NCBI RefSeq assembly: GCF_000496835.1
Contig: NZ_KI543237.1
Location: 62,001-126,000, forward strand
Reading direction: 5' to 3'
DNA from: Thalassobacillus devorans MSP14
GTDB taxonomy: Bacteria; Bacillota; Bacilli; Bacillales; Halobacillaceae
Length of the DNA stretch: 64,000 nt
Shown: in pieces, positions 46,933 to 54,650 of the stretch
Layout: every line of letters starts with the position of its first letter
Position numbering within the stretch: position 1 is the first letter of the stretch
Notes under the pieces: model-generated
The model's database searches: none
What the model saw: the letters and a program-made list of their open reading frames with translations, nothing else
What the model was told of the DNA's origin: nothing
Position numbers and translations under genes: made by a program

Positions 46933-46972
46933 AAAAAATGCTTGCAGGGATGGTTCCTGCAAGCACTTTTTA
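46933..46972 (-). terminator. Terminator of the VLRF1-like gene
   Basis: TGCTTGCAGG (46939-46948) and CCTGCAAGCA (46956-46965) form a perfect 10-bp stem with T-rich flanks on both strands, just past the stop at 46973. Confidence 0.88.
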
Positions 46973-47779
46973 TTATTGATTCACTACTTCATTAATGACT
47001 TTCATCTCTTCGTGGTCAAGCATGTTTTTATTAACAACATCCGTAACCTCTTTATTCATATTTTCTGTCAGGTCTGCTGCTTCCTCTTTGTCACCGACTA
47101 TATATATCCGTTCCCATTGATTATCCTTAGCAAGCTTGTCCAACTTGGGAGCAAGACTTTTATACCAGCGATAGCGGTTCGCTTCAAAACGTTCCTGGAA
47201 TTGTTCCTGCTTGGTACTCTTGCCACCTGAACCCATAGATGGCTGAGCACGATGCGGACCAGTGTGCTGTCTCCAATCTTCCGTATCAAGATCCAATTCG
47301 AACATTTGTGTCTCCTTCAAGGTCCCCAGTTCTGTATCCAGAATCTTGATAGCTTCTTTTTGCGTCAAAATTATTCCTGTTTTAGGGAACTTGTCATACA
47401 TCTTTTTCAACTGATCCACTTTTGCTGTCTCTTCCCAATGGAATTCCGTTTCGACTGGCATCTGAAAACGTTCCGCAAACCATACGCTATCATCTGCAGT
47501 AGCGAAAACAACCAGACTCTTAGCAAAGTTTTGCTCGTTTTCCTGGACGTAATTTTCTACTTTTTCTTTTACTTCCCAGAAATTTCGTTTTTCATCAGAA
47601 TCTCCATCTTCTTTTAAATAGCTTTCGAAGTTATTCAAGCCATTTTTCAAGTGGATTTTCCATTCCCCACCTTGTTGATCAGGGTCAGATGGATCTGTAT
47701 TTAAATACATGCTGAATACACGCTGTGGTTTTTCTAAATATACACTTTCTAACTTTTTGATTTCTTTATTCATATCCAT
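46973..47779 (-). CDS. VLRF1 (Vms1/eRF1-like) domain protein
   Basis: A 268-residue cytosolic protein. Its second half has the VLRF1 signature: HTGPHRAQPSMGSGG, a polar loop with KSTKQEQFQERFEANRYRWY, then a helix with LAPKLDKLAKDNQW and WERIYIVGD. The Gln-containing loop is the equivalent of the eRF1 GGQ loop. Vms1 cuts peptidyl-tRNA on stalled ribosomes; bacterial members are ribosome-associated by homology only. The Shine-Dalgarno AAAGGAG is about 13 bases from the ATG, longer than usual. Single-gene unit. Confidence 0.72.
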   Translation of the reverse strand: MDMNKEIKKLESVYLEKPQRVFSMYLNTDPSDPDQQGGEWKIHLKNGLNNFESYLKEDGDSDEKRNFWEVKEKVENYVQENEQNFAKSLVVFATADDSVWFAERFQMPVETEFHWEETAKVDQLKKMYDKFPKTGIILTQKEAIKILDTELGTLKETQMFELDLDTEDWRQHTGPHRAQPSMGSGGKSTKQEQFQERFEANRYRWYKSLAPKLDKLAKDNQWERIYIVGDKEEAADLTENMNKEVTDVVNKNMLDHEEMKVINEVVNQ

Positions 47780-48015
47780 AAGGCTACATCGACTCCTTTG
47801 TTAAATACTGATTATCTATTAGGTATGTAACCGCGATAACTTATACTCAAACCTGCTCCCTTAAAATTCCCTTAAAAAAGTACCCCTTAAGAGGAAAGGA
47901 TATTAAGATTAGAGCTGTATTTTTTCCTATTTATGCGTAGGAAATGATGGAACGATTAAATTTTCTTCATTTTGTTCTCCGCCTTAACATATAGTCGAGC
48001 AGGGCTTTTCTCCTA

Positions 48016-48048
48016 ACAAAAAACCTGCTCCCTTACTAGGGAACAGGT
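48016..48048 (-). terminator. Terminator of the betaine-binding protein gene
   Basis: On the minus strand ACCTGTTCCCT and AGGGAGCAGGT (48048-48038 with 48033-48023, one mismatch) followed by TTTTTTG. Confidence 0.88.
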
Positions 48049-48061
48049 CTTCAGCCGGCTA

Positions 48062-48964
48062 TTACTCAGTACCGCCGGTCCATTTTTTAATCAAATCGCG
48101 ATGGTCTTCAATCCATGCCTTGGCACCTTCTTCAGCAGATTCAGCTTCGTTGATTTCAGCCATTAAACTTCCTAATTGATCGTCATTTAGCTTAAATGCA
48201 TCAAACCATTTCACTACTTGAGGCTGGTCCTCTTTCAGACCCAGTCGGGCTGCGTATGAAATGTTTTCAGAATCACCATATATATTTTTAGGATCTTTTA
48301 AAATTTTCAGATCCATTTCCGAAAAGGTCCAATGCGGCTTCCACAGTGTCACAACAATAGGCTCTTTATCTTCCATGCTATTTTTTAATTCCGATATCAT
48401 GGTCGGCTCAGATGATGCCTGTAAAGAATAGTCCAGCCCATATTCTTTTATGACTTTATCGGTTAAGTTCATGATGCTTGCTCCTGCATCAATTCCCACA
48501 ATTCGTGAATCAAATTTCTCTTTATGAGCGTTAAGGTCTTCAATAGAATTTACTTCTTTGACATATGATGGCACAACCAAGGCTAAGTCGGTACCTTCAT
48601 ACCACGTTTCCCGCCAATCGATCTCATCTTTAAATTTCTCATAGAAAGGCTTATCGGTGTTTGGAAGCCAAATTTCCATTCCGATATCAAGATCACCGGA
48701 AGATAAAGCTTCATACAGCGCCCCTTTTTCTACATTTTTCAATTCCACATTGTACCCTTTTTCTTCTAAAATAATCTTCCACATGTTAGAAACAGCCACA
48801 TTTTCAGCCCAGTTATTCATTCCAATGGTGATCGTGCCTTTTCCTTCTCCTTCACCACTGGAATTTCCACCATCTTCGCCCCCCGATTCATTCCCGCCGC
48901 AAGCAGCTAATATAAGTACAAGGGACAATAATAAAACAGGTAAGTATTTACGTAAGTTCTTCAT
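48062..48964 (-). CDS. Glycine betaine/quaternary-amine ABC transporter binding lipoprotein (orphan)
   Basis: Extracellular lipoprotein that binds an osmoprotectant. It is 300 residues with a signal peptide ending in LILAACGG (Cys at about 21), a Gly/Glu-rich linker, and an OpuAC/ProX domain: GTITIGMNNWAENVAVSNMW, GDLDIGMEIWLPN, IVGIDAGASIMNLTDK and VVTLWKPHW. Conserved Trp residues would form the aromatic cage for a quaternary ammonium. AAGGAGG precedes the ATG at 48964. No permease or ATPase gene lies nearby, so it probably serves a transporter encoded elsewhere. Confidence 0.88.
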   Translation of the reverse strand: MKNLRKYLPVLLLSLVLILAACGGNESGGEDGGNSSGEGEGKGTITIGMNNWAENVAVSNMWKIILEEKGYNVELKNVEKGALYEALSSGDLDIGMEIWLPNTDKPFYEKFKDEIDWRETWYEGTDLALVVPSYVKEVNSIEDLNAHKEKFDSRIVGIDAGASIMNLTDKVIKEYGLDYSLQASSEPTMISELKNSMEDKEPIVVTLWKPHWTFSEMDLKILKDPKNIYGDSENISYAARLGLKEDQPQVVKWFDAFKLNDDQLGSLMAEINEAESAEEGAKAWIEDHRDLIKKWTGGTE

Positions 48965-49042
48965 ATTTTTCCTCCTTTTAATATTATTGTGATATAAAAC
49001 CTCTAAAATAAACCAGCTAACCAATATTTCACACATTTATAG

Positions 49043-49085
49043 ATTTTAACACAAATTACATACAGTTTGAACTTAATAAACTGTA
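49043..49085 (-). promoter_or_regulatory. Promoter with overlapping inverted repeat upstream of the betaine-binding gene
   Basis: TTCAAA (complement of 49066-49071), 17-base spacer and TAAAAT (complement of 49043-49048). The inverted repeat TACAGTTT-N9-AAACTGTA (49061-49085) covers the -35, a good place for a repressor. Confidence 0.6.
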
Positions 49086-49258
49086 CAAATCACTAATAGG
49101 ATTACAGGAATATTTCTTTGACTAAATTTTTATTACAATTGCTGATGAAATCAACAGAAAGAGATAAAATAAGGAGAGGAATCAAATGTGGGAGTTTGAA
49201 GGGTAAAGAATTTGTCTATACAATAGTAATACATTCCCACGAACCATGAAGGAGATAC

Positions 49259-50731
49259 ATGCGCATGAAAGCTGCTGAACTAATCAAAAACATCAAACAT
49301 CATAATGCAACCAGCTCATCAGCAATGTCAACAGACATTGTTGATATTTCCTGCGATTCACGAAAAGTAGGTCCAGGAACGTTATTCGTAGCGATTCCAG
49401 GCCATAACACAGATGGTCATAATTACATAAAAAGTGCTGTAGATGGAGGTGCATCACTTGTAATTGGTGAAAAAGAAAACACGGATGCTTCCATTCCATA
49501 TATAAAGGTTGAAAACAGCAGGGAAGCATTAGCTCAGGTAGCTAAAAGCTTCTACATGAAAGACAAGTCTTTTCCTAAATTGATCGGAATTACTGGTACG
49601 AATGGGAAGACAACTACCACTTATATGTTAAAAAGTATATTTGAACAGGCTGGATATTCGTGCGCTACCTTTGGGACCGTCTCCTATATCGTAAATAATG
49701 AAGCGCATGAATCTGCAAATTCTACGCCTGACCCTCTGACGTTTTATAAACTTCTATCAAAAAGTAAGGATGAAGTCGCTATCCTGGAAGTATCTTCCCA
49801 TGGAATCAGGCAAGGGAGGGTCCATGGTCTCTATTTCGATCATTTAGTATTCACGAACCTCGCCCATGATCATTTGGATTACCATGCAAGTATGGAAGAT
49901 TATTTTGAAACGAAAGCCAGCTTGTTTCAACAATTGAATAGTGACGGAAAGGCAGTCATCTATACCGGACAGGAGTGGGGGAAAAAACTGGCAGAAAGAT
50001 TGAAACACGAAGGAAAACAAGTATATACAGTAGATTCTTCTCCCTCGGACGATGTAATTGTAGAGCCCGAAAAAGGTCAACTGATTCATGAAGACAAGCG
50101 GATATATCTTTCGTTGCAAATGCCTGGAGTCCATAACTTTCATAACGCAACTTTTGCTGCTCTTACTTCCTATTTAGCAGGGATAGAGTGGTCTTCCATT
50201 ACAGAGACATTGGCATTGAAACTACATGTCCCGGGGCGTTTCGAAGAGTACAAGCACCCTGGAGGTGCAACCATTATTGTAGATTACGCCCATACTGCTG
50301 ATGCGTTGGAAAACATTTTCCACACTGCTGCAAAGGAAGGTGCACGTCGTATCATCCATGTATTTGGATTCCGGGGCGGGAGAGATCGTACCAAGAGAAA
50401 AGAAATGTTACATGTCAGTGCTTCGACGGCTACACGTTATATATTGACTGGCGATGACTTGTATGGTGAAAAACCTGAAGCCATGGAAAAAGAATTGAAA
50501 GATTTGCATCACACTTATGGCACTGCTTCAGGGAAAGTCATTTATGATCGAACTAAGGCAATTAAATACGCTTGGGACAATGCGAAGCCCGGTGATTGGA
50601 TTATTATATCCGGGAAGGGCCATGAAACCTACGAACAAGCATACAAATATCCGGTTGATTCTGATATTCATTGTGTTGAATTCCTGGATAGATTTTCAAG
50701 GAACCCTCAAAAGAAACTAATTCAGAGTTGA
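49259..50731 (+). CDS. MurE-like Mur ligase, unusual amino-acid-binding motif
   Basis: A 490-residue ATP-dependent amide ligase of the MurE family with all three Mur domains: N-terminal UDP-binding part (SCDSRKVGPGTLFVAIPG), central ATPase with GITGTNGKTTT (residues 110-120), the probable carbamylated lysine near 219 (ETKASLF), and a C-terminal domain with HVFGFRGGRDRTKR. The motif that selects meso-diaminopimelate (SDNPR) is replaced at 397-406 by TGDDLYGEKP, so a different amino acid is likely. It is a single gene outside the dcw cluster, probably a second MurE-like enzyme. AAGGAG lies close before ATG 49259; ATG 49265 is possible. Confidence 0.88.
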   Translation: MRMKAAELIKNIKHHNATSSSAMSTDIVDISCDSRKVGPGTLFVAIPGHNTDGHNYIKSAVDGGASLVIGEKENTDASIPYIKVENSREALAQVAKSFYMKDKSFPKLIGITGTNGKTTTTYMLKSIFEQAGYSCATFGTVSYIVNNEAHESANSTPDPLTFYKLLSKSKDEVAILEVSSHGIRQGRVHGLYFDHLVFTNLAHDHLDYHASMEDYFETKASLFQQLNSDGKAVIYTGQEWGKKLAERLKHEGKQVYTVDSSPSDDVIVEPEKGQLIHEDKRIYLSLQMPGVHNFHNATFAALTSYLAGIEWSSITETLALKLHVPGRFEEYKHPGGATIIVDYAHTADALENIFHTAAKEGARRIIHVFGFRGGRDRTKRKEMLHVSASTATRYILTGDDLYGEKPEAMEKELKDLHHTYGTASGKVIYDRTKAIKYAWDNAKPGDWIIISGKGHETYEQAYKYPVDSDIHCVEFLDRFSRNPQKKLIQS

Positions 50732-50749
50732 CATTAATTGTCAACTCTG
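50723..50749. terminator. Hairpin between convergent MurE-like and VOC genes
   Basis: CAGAGTTGAC(A) and TGTCAACTCTG form a nearly perfect 11-bp stem that overlaps both gene ends. There is no T-run, so it may be weak. Confidence 0.5.
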
Positions 50750-51112
50750 CCATTCCAATATTTCTATCCTGTTACCGAAAGGATCCTCCAGGTAAATACG
50801 TTTTGCGTTTGGCAGCTTATCATCTTTTTGATAGGCTGCCTCCTTTTTGCTCAAGTGACTCATTAGCTGGTCAATATTTTTAACAACCAAGGCGGGATGA
50901 GCTTTTTTGGCAGGGATGAAATCTTTTTCTATCCCTATATGTATCTGCTGATTTCCACACTGGAACCAGACTCCTCCTCTTTTCTTTAATGCTTCTGGTT
51001 TTTCAACCTCCTCCATTCCTAATAATTCTGCAAAAAACTTCCTGGCCTGATTTTCACTTCCCTCAGGAGCTGCCAATTGGACATGGTCGATTCCTTCAAA
51101 AACGAACGTCAT
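50741..51112 (-). CDS. VOC-superfamily (glyoxalase-like) protein
   Basis: A 123-residue vicinal-oxygen-chelate protein: two beta-alpha-beta-beta-beta modules with FEGIDHVQLAAPEGSEN, GGVWFQCGNQQIHIGIE and YLEDPFGNRIEILE. Likely metal ligands are His10, His in QIHIG and the Glu in IEILE. Such enzymes include glyoxalases, dioxygenases and resistance proteins; the substrate is unknown. GAGGTG lies before the ATG. It is bounded on its 5' side by repeat copy 3. Confidence 0.85.
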   Translation of the reverse strand: MTFVFEGIDHVQLAAPEGSENQARKFFAELLGMEEVEKPEALKKRGGVWFQCGNQQIHIGIEKDFIPAKKAHPALVVKNIDQLMSHLSKKEAAYQKDDKLPNAKRIYLEDPFGNRIEILEWQS

Positions 51113-51164
51113 TTAATCACCTCATTTTTAGCTTGCGTTCTGTTAAACATGTTTTTTTCATAAA

Positions 51165-51679
51165 AGGCTTATTCCACAATAGGGCCGGATTATGGAAGAC
51201 TTGATTTCGAGATGTTGTTGAAGTTGAGGGGCTTCGGGAAACGATTCGCTTTCCGTGGGCGTGTGCTGAGTCTCCTCAGGCTTCGCCTTGCGGGGCCTCA
51301 TCTATCACTCAGCTCCCACAGGAGTCTCACCGTTTCCCTACGCCCCTTCTCATAGAAAGATTTCGAAATCAACCTTATGGAAAATCGGCAATGATAATAA
51401 AAACAAGACTTTGGCACCGCTATACCTTTTAAAATGAAGATTTCAGCTACATTCTTCCTTCTTTGGAAGGGGCCGTTAAGTATAGAAATGGCTGGATGGG
51501 AAGGGAAACGGCGAGACTCCCGCGGGAGAAGGGACTAGGCGAGATCCCGCAGGGCTTTAGCCCGAGGAAGCTTGCCAGGTCCCCCGCAGGAAAGCGAGTT
51601 GTTTCCCGGACCATTCCATTCCTCTCATGGCTACGGCCCCAACTATCTCAAAACTGAGTCTTCAGCTATTGGGAGCTTA
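51165..51679 (-). repeat. Long palindromic repeat element, copy 3 (opposite orientation)
   Basis: About 515 bp in a 732-bp gap without genes. Read on the minus strand it begins TAAGCTCCCAATAGCTGAAG and ends GGCCCTATTGTGGAATAAGC then CT, the same ends as copy 2. Two inverted arms lie at about 51235-51335 and 51495-51608, each folding on itself (for example CGCTTTCCGTGGGCG...CTCCCACAGGAGTCTC). Orientation is opposite to copies 1 and 2. Confidence 0.87.
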
Positions 51680-51775
51680 TATGTAAAAAAACAGTACAGA
51701 GGTTTAACAATGATTAGCTTATTAATTCTTAATTCGCTCTAAAACGGGATAAATCCTTCTTGCCAGCCAGAAATA

Positions 51776-51834
51776 GGAAAGGCCCGTTCTCCTTCCCTAT
51801 CCATAGACAGGTGTTGAATAGAACGGACCTATTG
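51776..51834 (-). terminator. Terminator of the YfhD-like gene
   Basis: On the minus strand AGGTCCGTTCT and AGAACGGGCCT form an 11-bp stem (one G-U pair) with a long, partly paired loop, followed by TTCCTATTT. Confidence 0.68.
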
Positions 51835-51844
51835 GCTACTTTCA

Positions 51845-52027
51845 TTATTTCTTGTTCATGCGGTTATCCGCTGCCCGTGAACGTGCCTGTGCTTCTTTAT
51901 CTTCATGGTCAGCGAATTCTTCCGAAAATTCTACATCACGAGCATGTGCTTTCTTCGCATATTTCGGAGTTTGCGGAAGTGAGGAATCATTTTTTCCGTT
52001 CGCTTTACGGTGATCATCTCTACCCAT
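51845..52027 (-). CDS. YfhD-family small protein
   Basis: A 60-residue hydrophilic protein: MGRDDHRKANGKND, then LPQTPKYAKKAHARDVEFSEEFAD, and a helical end EAQARSRAADNRMNKK. This NLPQTPK...DVEFS...AQAR layout is the YfhD family, seen in spore-forming Bacillaceae and of unknown function. The ATG at 52027 follows AAGGGG by eight bases; a GTG three codons earlier overlaps that site. It has its own terminator. Confidence 0.8.
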   Translation of the reverse strand: MGRDDHRKANGKNDSSLPQTPKYAKKAHARDVEFSEEFADHEDKEAQARSRAADNRMNKK

Positions 52028-52153
52028 TGTATCCACCCCTTTTCTATTTTCATCAAGCTTATTATATGTAGGAAGAAATAAAATAACCGGATAGCTCAGC
52101 TTTCCCTGTCAATCCCAGACTTGAAATTCACTTACATTTGGATGATAATTAAA

Positions 52154-52249
52154 GGAATTGCTCCCTAGGGTTCCGCACAAGGCTGTTGGTCTGGTCCGAG
52201 AGGGAGCCCACAGCTTAGCTGTGACACGGAGGGACAAAAGCCCGGGAGA
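52154..52249 (+). promoter_or_regulatory. Guanidine-I riboswitch (ykkC class)
   Basis: The conserved landmarks occur in order: CTAGGGTTCCG (52165-52175), CTGGTCCGAGAGGGAG (52191-52206), then GACACGGAGGGACAAAAGCC and CGGGAGA at the 3' end. Guanidinium binding should hold the 3' segment and prevent terminator formation, allowing expression of the exporter pair downstream. Confidence 0.96.
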
Positions 52250-52276
52250 TATCCGCAGAGATATCTCCCTTTTTTT
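52244..52276 (+). terminator. Guanidine-I riboswitch terminator
   Basis: GGGAGATAT (52244-52252) pairs with ATATCTCCC (52261-52269), then seven T. The first arm shares GGGAGA with the aptamer 3' end, giving the mutually exclusive switch. Confidence 0.93.
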
Positions 52277-52297
52277 ATGAAGAAATGGGGAATAAAA

Positions 52298-52639
52298 ATG
52301 TCTGGAACATGGTTGAAAGTAGTGCTGGCTGCCGTGTTTGAAGTTGGCTGGGTCATCGGGCTGAAACATGCTGGCAGTGCATTGGAATGGACAGCCACGG
52401 TGATAGCTATGGTTGTAAGCTTTTATTACTTAGTTACTGCCGGACGGACTCTGCCGGTAGGAACTGTATACGCGGTATTTGTAGGGTTAGGCACCGCCGG
52501 CACTGTCTTGTCGGAAATTTTATTTTTCGGTGTACCTTTCCAACTGGAAAAAATTTTATGGATCGGTTTACTCCTCGTAGGAATCGCAGGTTTGAAAATG
52601 GTGACAGAGAATGGCGCTAAACAAGGAGGGACAGAATGA
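52298..52639 (+). CDS. SMR-family guanidinium exporter subunit, first of pair
   Basis: A 113-residue, four-helix SMR transporter, starting [20 protein letters not shown]; Glu15 is the proton/substrate residue. The [22 protein letters not shown] segment is the dimer-crossing helix 3. The start at 52298 is chosen because the upstream in-frame ATG (52277) abuts the terminator T-run, and GGGG lies seven bases before 52298. Pairing with a second SMR gene and a guanidine-I riboswitch points to a heterodimeric guanidinium/H+ exporter of the YkkCD kind. Confidence 0.9.
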   Translation: MSGTWLKVVLAAVFEVGWVIGLKHAGSALEWTATVIAMVVSFYYLVTAGRTLPVGTVYAVFVGLGTAGTVLSEILFFGVPFQLEKILWIGLLLVGIAGLKMVTENGAKQGGTE

Positions 52640-52950
52640 GCTGGTTTTACTTACTGATTGCAGGATTCTTTGAAATGAGCGGTGTCGCTATGATAAATAA
52701 GGTCAATCGTGATCGTAATCTTACTTCTCTCCTTTTAATGCTCCTGTTGATGGCAGCCAGTTTCTTATTTCTCAAAATAGCTATGGCAGAGTTATCGATG
52801 GGTATCGCATATGCGGTATGGACCGGGATAGGTACAGTTGGCAGCACGATTCTGGGAATGTTCTTTTACCAGGAACCAAAAGATAAGAAACGTGTTTTTT
52901 TTATTGGAATGATTATCATAGCAACAATCGGGTTAAGAAGTGTTTCATAG
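52636..52950 (+). CDS. SMR-family guanidinium exporter subunit, second of pair
   Basis: A 104-residue SMR protein with four helices. Glu13 in [14 protein letters not shown] is the conserved acidic residue, and [21 protein letters not shown] is helix 3. Its ATG overlaps the stop of the first subunit (ATGA), so both are made together, probably as antiparallel partners. A strong terminator follows. Confidence 0.9.
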   Translation: MSWFYLLIAGFFEMSGVAMINKVNRDRNLTSLLLMLLLMAASFLFLKIAMAELSMGIAYAVWTGIGTVGSTILGMFFYQEPKDKKRVFFIGMIIIATIGLRSVS

Positions 52951-52953
52951 TAA

Positions 52954-52983
52954 AAGCCGGCTCTTCTAGCCGGCCTTTTTTCC
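52954..52983. terminator. Terminator after the SMR pair
   Basis: GCCGGCT (52956-52962) pairs with AGCCGGC (52968-52974), followed by TTTTTTCC; also lies just past the stop of the convergent Lin0512 gene. Confidence 0.88.
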
Positions 52984-52984
52984 T

Positions 52985-53344
52985 TTAGTATCCCACTTCA
53001 ATGGAGGCATTAACCATATACATTAAATCGTTACTATCTTCTTTATCTTCTAAAATAATTCCACTTGTCGTGATCATTCCACCGTCTACAACTTCCACGG
53101 ATACAATGCCATAAGGGATAGCCTGTTTTACTTCGTTTTCATCTAATTGTTCTTGATCCCGAGGAACAGCAAGCTTGACGTTCACCTTCATGTTATCCAA
53201 AGAACTTTCCGGCAGCGCTTCTTCGATACCTGGCATAGAGTTAAAATTGATCGCATCCTGAATGGCTCGTAAGGATGCCTTAGTAACATCCTGACCGTGA
53301 ACATCAATTCCCATACCTGTTTGGATAAAGAGTATTTTATCCAT
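52985..53344 (-). CDS. Lin0512 family protein
   Basis: A 119-residue conserved protein of unknown function, recognised by FIQTGMGIDVHGQDVTKASLRA and IPYGIVSVEVVDGGMITTSG. Members form ring-like oligomers in structures and are linked to guanidine or cyanuric-acid type genes in some genomes, a link fitting its place beside the guanidine exporter, but no reaction is established. AAAGGAG precedes the ATG at 53344. Confidence 0.82.
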   Translation of the reverse strand: MDKILFIQTGMGIDVHGQDVTKASLRAIQDAINFNSMPGIEEALPESSLDNMKVNVKLAVPRDQEQLDENEVKQAIPYGIVSVEVVDGGMITTSGIILEDKEDSNDLMYMVNASIEVGY

Positions 53345-53562
53345 TTTATCCTACTCCTTTCGAATCAGTATAAGTTAATTTTCCTTTCACAGGACACATA
53401 ACCGTTTTATTGGATTATAAATCAGCAAATCCTCTAAAATAATCTTTTTGTAACATCTGTATTATGATCTTCTTCCAAACCCGTCTTTAAAGCAATTCTC
53501 CATCTCAGATTAATTTTTTTTCATTAATATTCTTGGTAATTATACCCAATATTGCCGGAACA

Positions 53563-53584
53563 CTAGTTTTGACCTAGTTTTCAT
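53563..53584 (+). repeat. Short tandem repeat in the gvp leader
   Basis: CTAGTTTTGAC is followed directly by CTAGTTTTCAT, two 11-bp units. The second unit overlaps the -35 of the sigma-B-like promoter, so it could bind a regulator. Confidence 0.4.
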
Positions 53585-53601
53585 CTTTTCCATTTGGGTA
53601 T
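53577..53601 (+). promoter_or_regulatory. Candidate sigma-B promoter of the gas-vesicle operon
   Basis: GTTTTC (53577-53582), 13-base spacer, GGGTAT (53596-53601), close to the sigma-B pattern GTTTWA-N12-14-GGGWAW. It is about 64 bases before gvpQ. The rest of the 320-bp gap 53345-53664 is AT-rich with no gene or good sigma-A promoter seen. Confidence 0.62.
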
Positions 53602-53664
53602 CAACAACAGTAAGGGTCATCACCATTTCATTAGTTCCTCAATACTTCCAGAAGGAGGTCGTGC

Positions 53665-54267
53665 ATGAGTAAAACGGAAAAGTTAAAAGAAAATGCAGCA
53701 ACCACCAGTTTAGCTGGAGGGCTTTCACTTGCTGCTTCTTCTCTGCTTCTTCCAAAATTCAGGAAGAAGATAAAAAAAGGCGTGAAGCAAACTTCTGAAT
53801 TTGTGGAAGATAAAGTTCCGAGAATGGCAAGAATCATTGATCGAGCCGATGACCCCGGCGACTTAGTGGAAGAAACACAACAAGAAGTTAAAGATGAAAT
53901 GGCCGATCAGATGAAAGAACAGTTTAAAGAAAGTATTCAGAACAAAGTCAACGAAGCATCAGAGAATTTGCAGGAAGCACAGGAAGAAAATGCTGACAAA
54001 GTTCATTCCAACGCCGAAAAAGTACAGGAAAAAGCTCAAAATGCTTTACTGAAGTTTCGAGAAAAACTTTCCGGGGTAAAAGAAGCCGGTGAAGATTTTC
54101 AAGAGGAAATGAGCAAAAAGACAAACGGCTCTGATAAAAAGATAAAAGGGGTTAGCGATATCAAAGGTGCAAACAGCATTAAAAGTTCTACCGATATTAA
54201 AAGTTCTAATGATATCAAAAGCGCCAAAGATATTAAGCACCCTTCAAATACAAAATCTTCCAGTTAA
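53665..54267 (+). CDS. gvpQ: Gas vesicle protein GvpQ
   Basis: First gene of the gas-vesicle operon, 200 residues. The N-terminus has a short hydrophobic stretch (LAGGLSLAASSLLL, about 15-29) as in GvpQ/GvpP/YtxH-type proteins, then a long charged helix/coiled coil (about 50-150). The C-terminal 45 residues are a degenerate six-residue repeat (IKSSTD, IKSSND, IKSAKD...). The role in Priestia megaterium clusters is accessory; a strict function is not known. GGAGG is seven bases before the ATG. Confidence 0.82.
   Translation: MSKTEKLKENAATTSLAGGLSLAASSLLLPKFRKKIKKGVKQTSEFVEDKVPRMARIIDRADDPGDLVEETQQEVKDEMADQMKEQFKESIQNKVNEASENLQEAQEENADKVHSNAEKVQEKAQNALLKFREKLSGVKEAGEDFQEEMSKKTNGSDKKIKGVSDIKGANSIKSSTDIKSSNDIKSAKDIKHPSNTKSSS
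54155..54262 (+). repeat. Short in-frame repeats at the gvpQ 3' end
   Basis: An 18-bp unit coding for DIKSSN-like hexapeptides recurs about five to six times, giving the Ile-Lys-Ser-rich tail of GvpQ. Copies differ at several bases. Confidence 0.65.
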
Positions 54268-54294
54268 GTTTAAAAAAGAAAGGGGTATTTATTT

Positions 54295-54585
54295 ATGGCA
54301 GTACAAAAATCAACCGATAGTAGTAGCTTGGCAGAGGTCATTGACCGTATTCTGGACAAAGGAATTGTCATTGATGCCTTTGCAAGAGTTTCCGTAGTAG
54401 GTATTGAATTAATTACAGTCGAAGCTCGCGTAGTCATTGCAAGTGTGGATACTTGGTTACGCTACGCAGAAGCAGTTGGACTTTTACGCGATGAAGTAGA
54501 AGAAGAGGGTCTTTCCGACCGTTTATCTTCACGTACAGAAAGCCAATCTAATTCTCAAAATGAACGCAGTGGGTTCAGTATTTAA
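54295..54585 (+). CDS. gvpB: Major gas vesicle structural protein (GvpA type, GvpB)
   Basis: Small hydrophobic shell protein that polymerises into the gas-permeable rib wall. It is 96 residues: the 70-residue core ([56 protein letters not shown]) is the GvpA fold, followed by a Ser/Gln-rich polar tail ([20 protein letters not shown]). AAAGAAAGGGG precedes the ATG. Only one such major gene is present, whereas P. megaterium has gvpA and gvpB. Confidence 0.96.
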   Translation: MAVQKSTDSSSLAEVIDRILDKGIVIDAFARVSVVGIELITVEARVVIASVDTWLRYAEAVGLLRDEVEEEGLSDRLSSRTESQSNSQNERSGFSI

Positions 54586-54650
54586 TGAATTGGAGTCAGA
54601 GCACTGCCTCTGACTCTTCCCTATTTTATTAATTAAAGGTGAGGGTGATC

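Noticed and set aside
46785-46972. Sigma-B-type promoter for the B12-sensor operon
   Set aside because: Only partial matches; TTGGCA-N17-ACAATA could equally be a weak sigma-A promoter, so no call is made.
47780-48061. Small gene or RNA between the betaine-binding and VLRF1 genes
   Set aside because: Apart from the terminator at 48016-48048, no start with ribosome site or conserved RNA pattern was seen.
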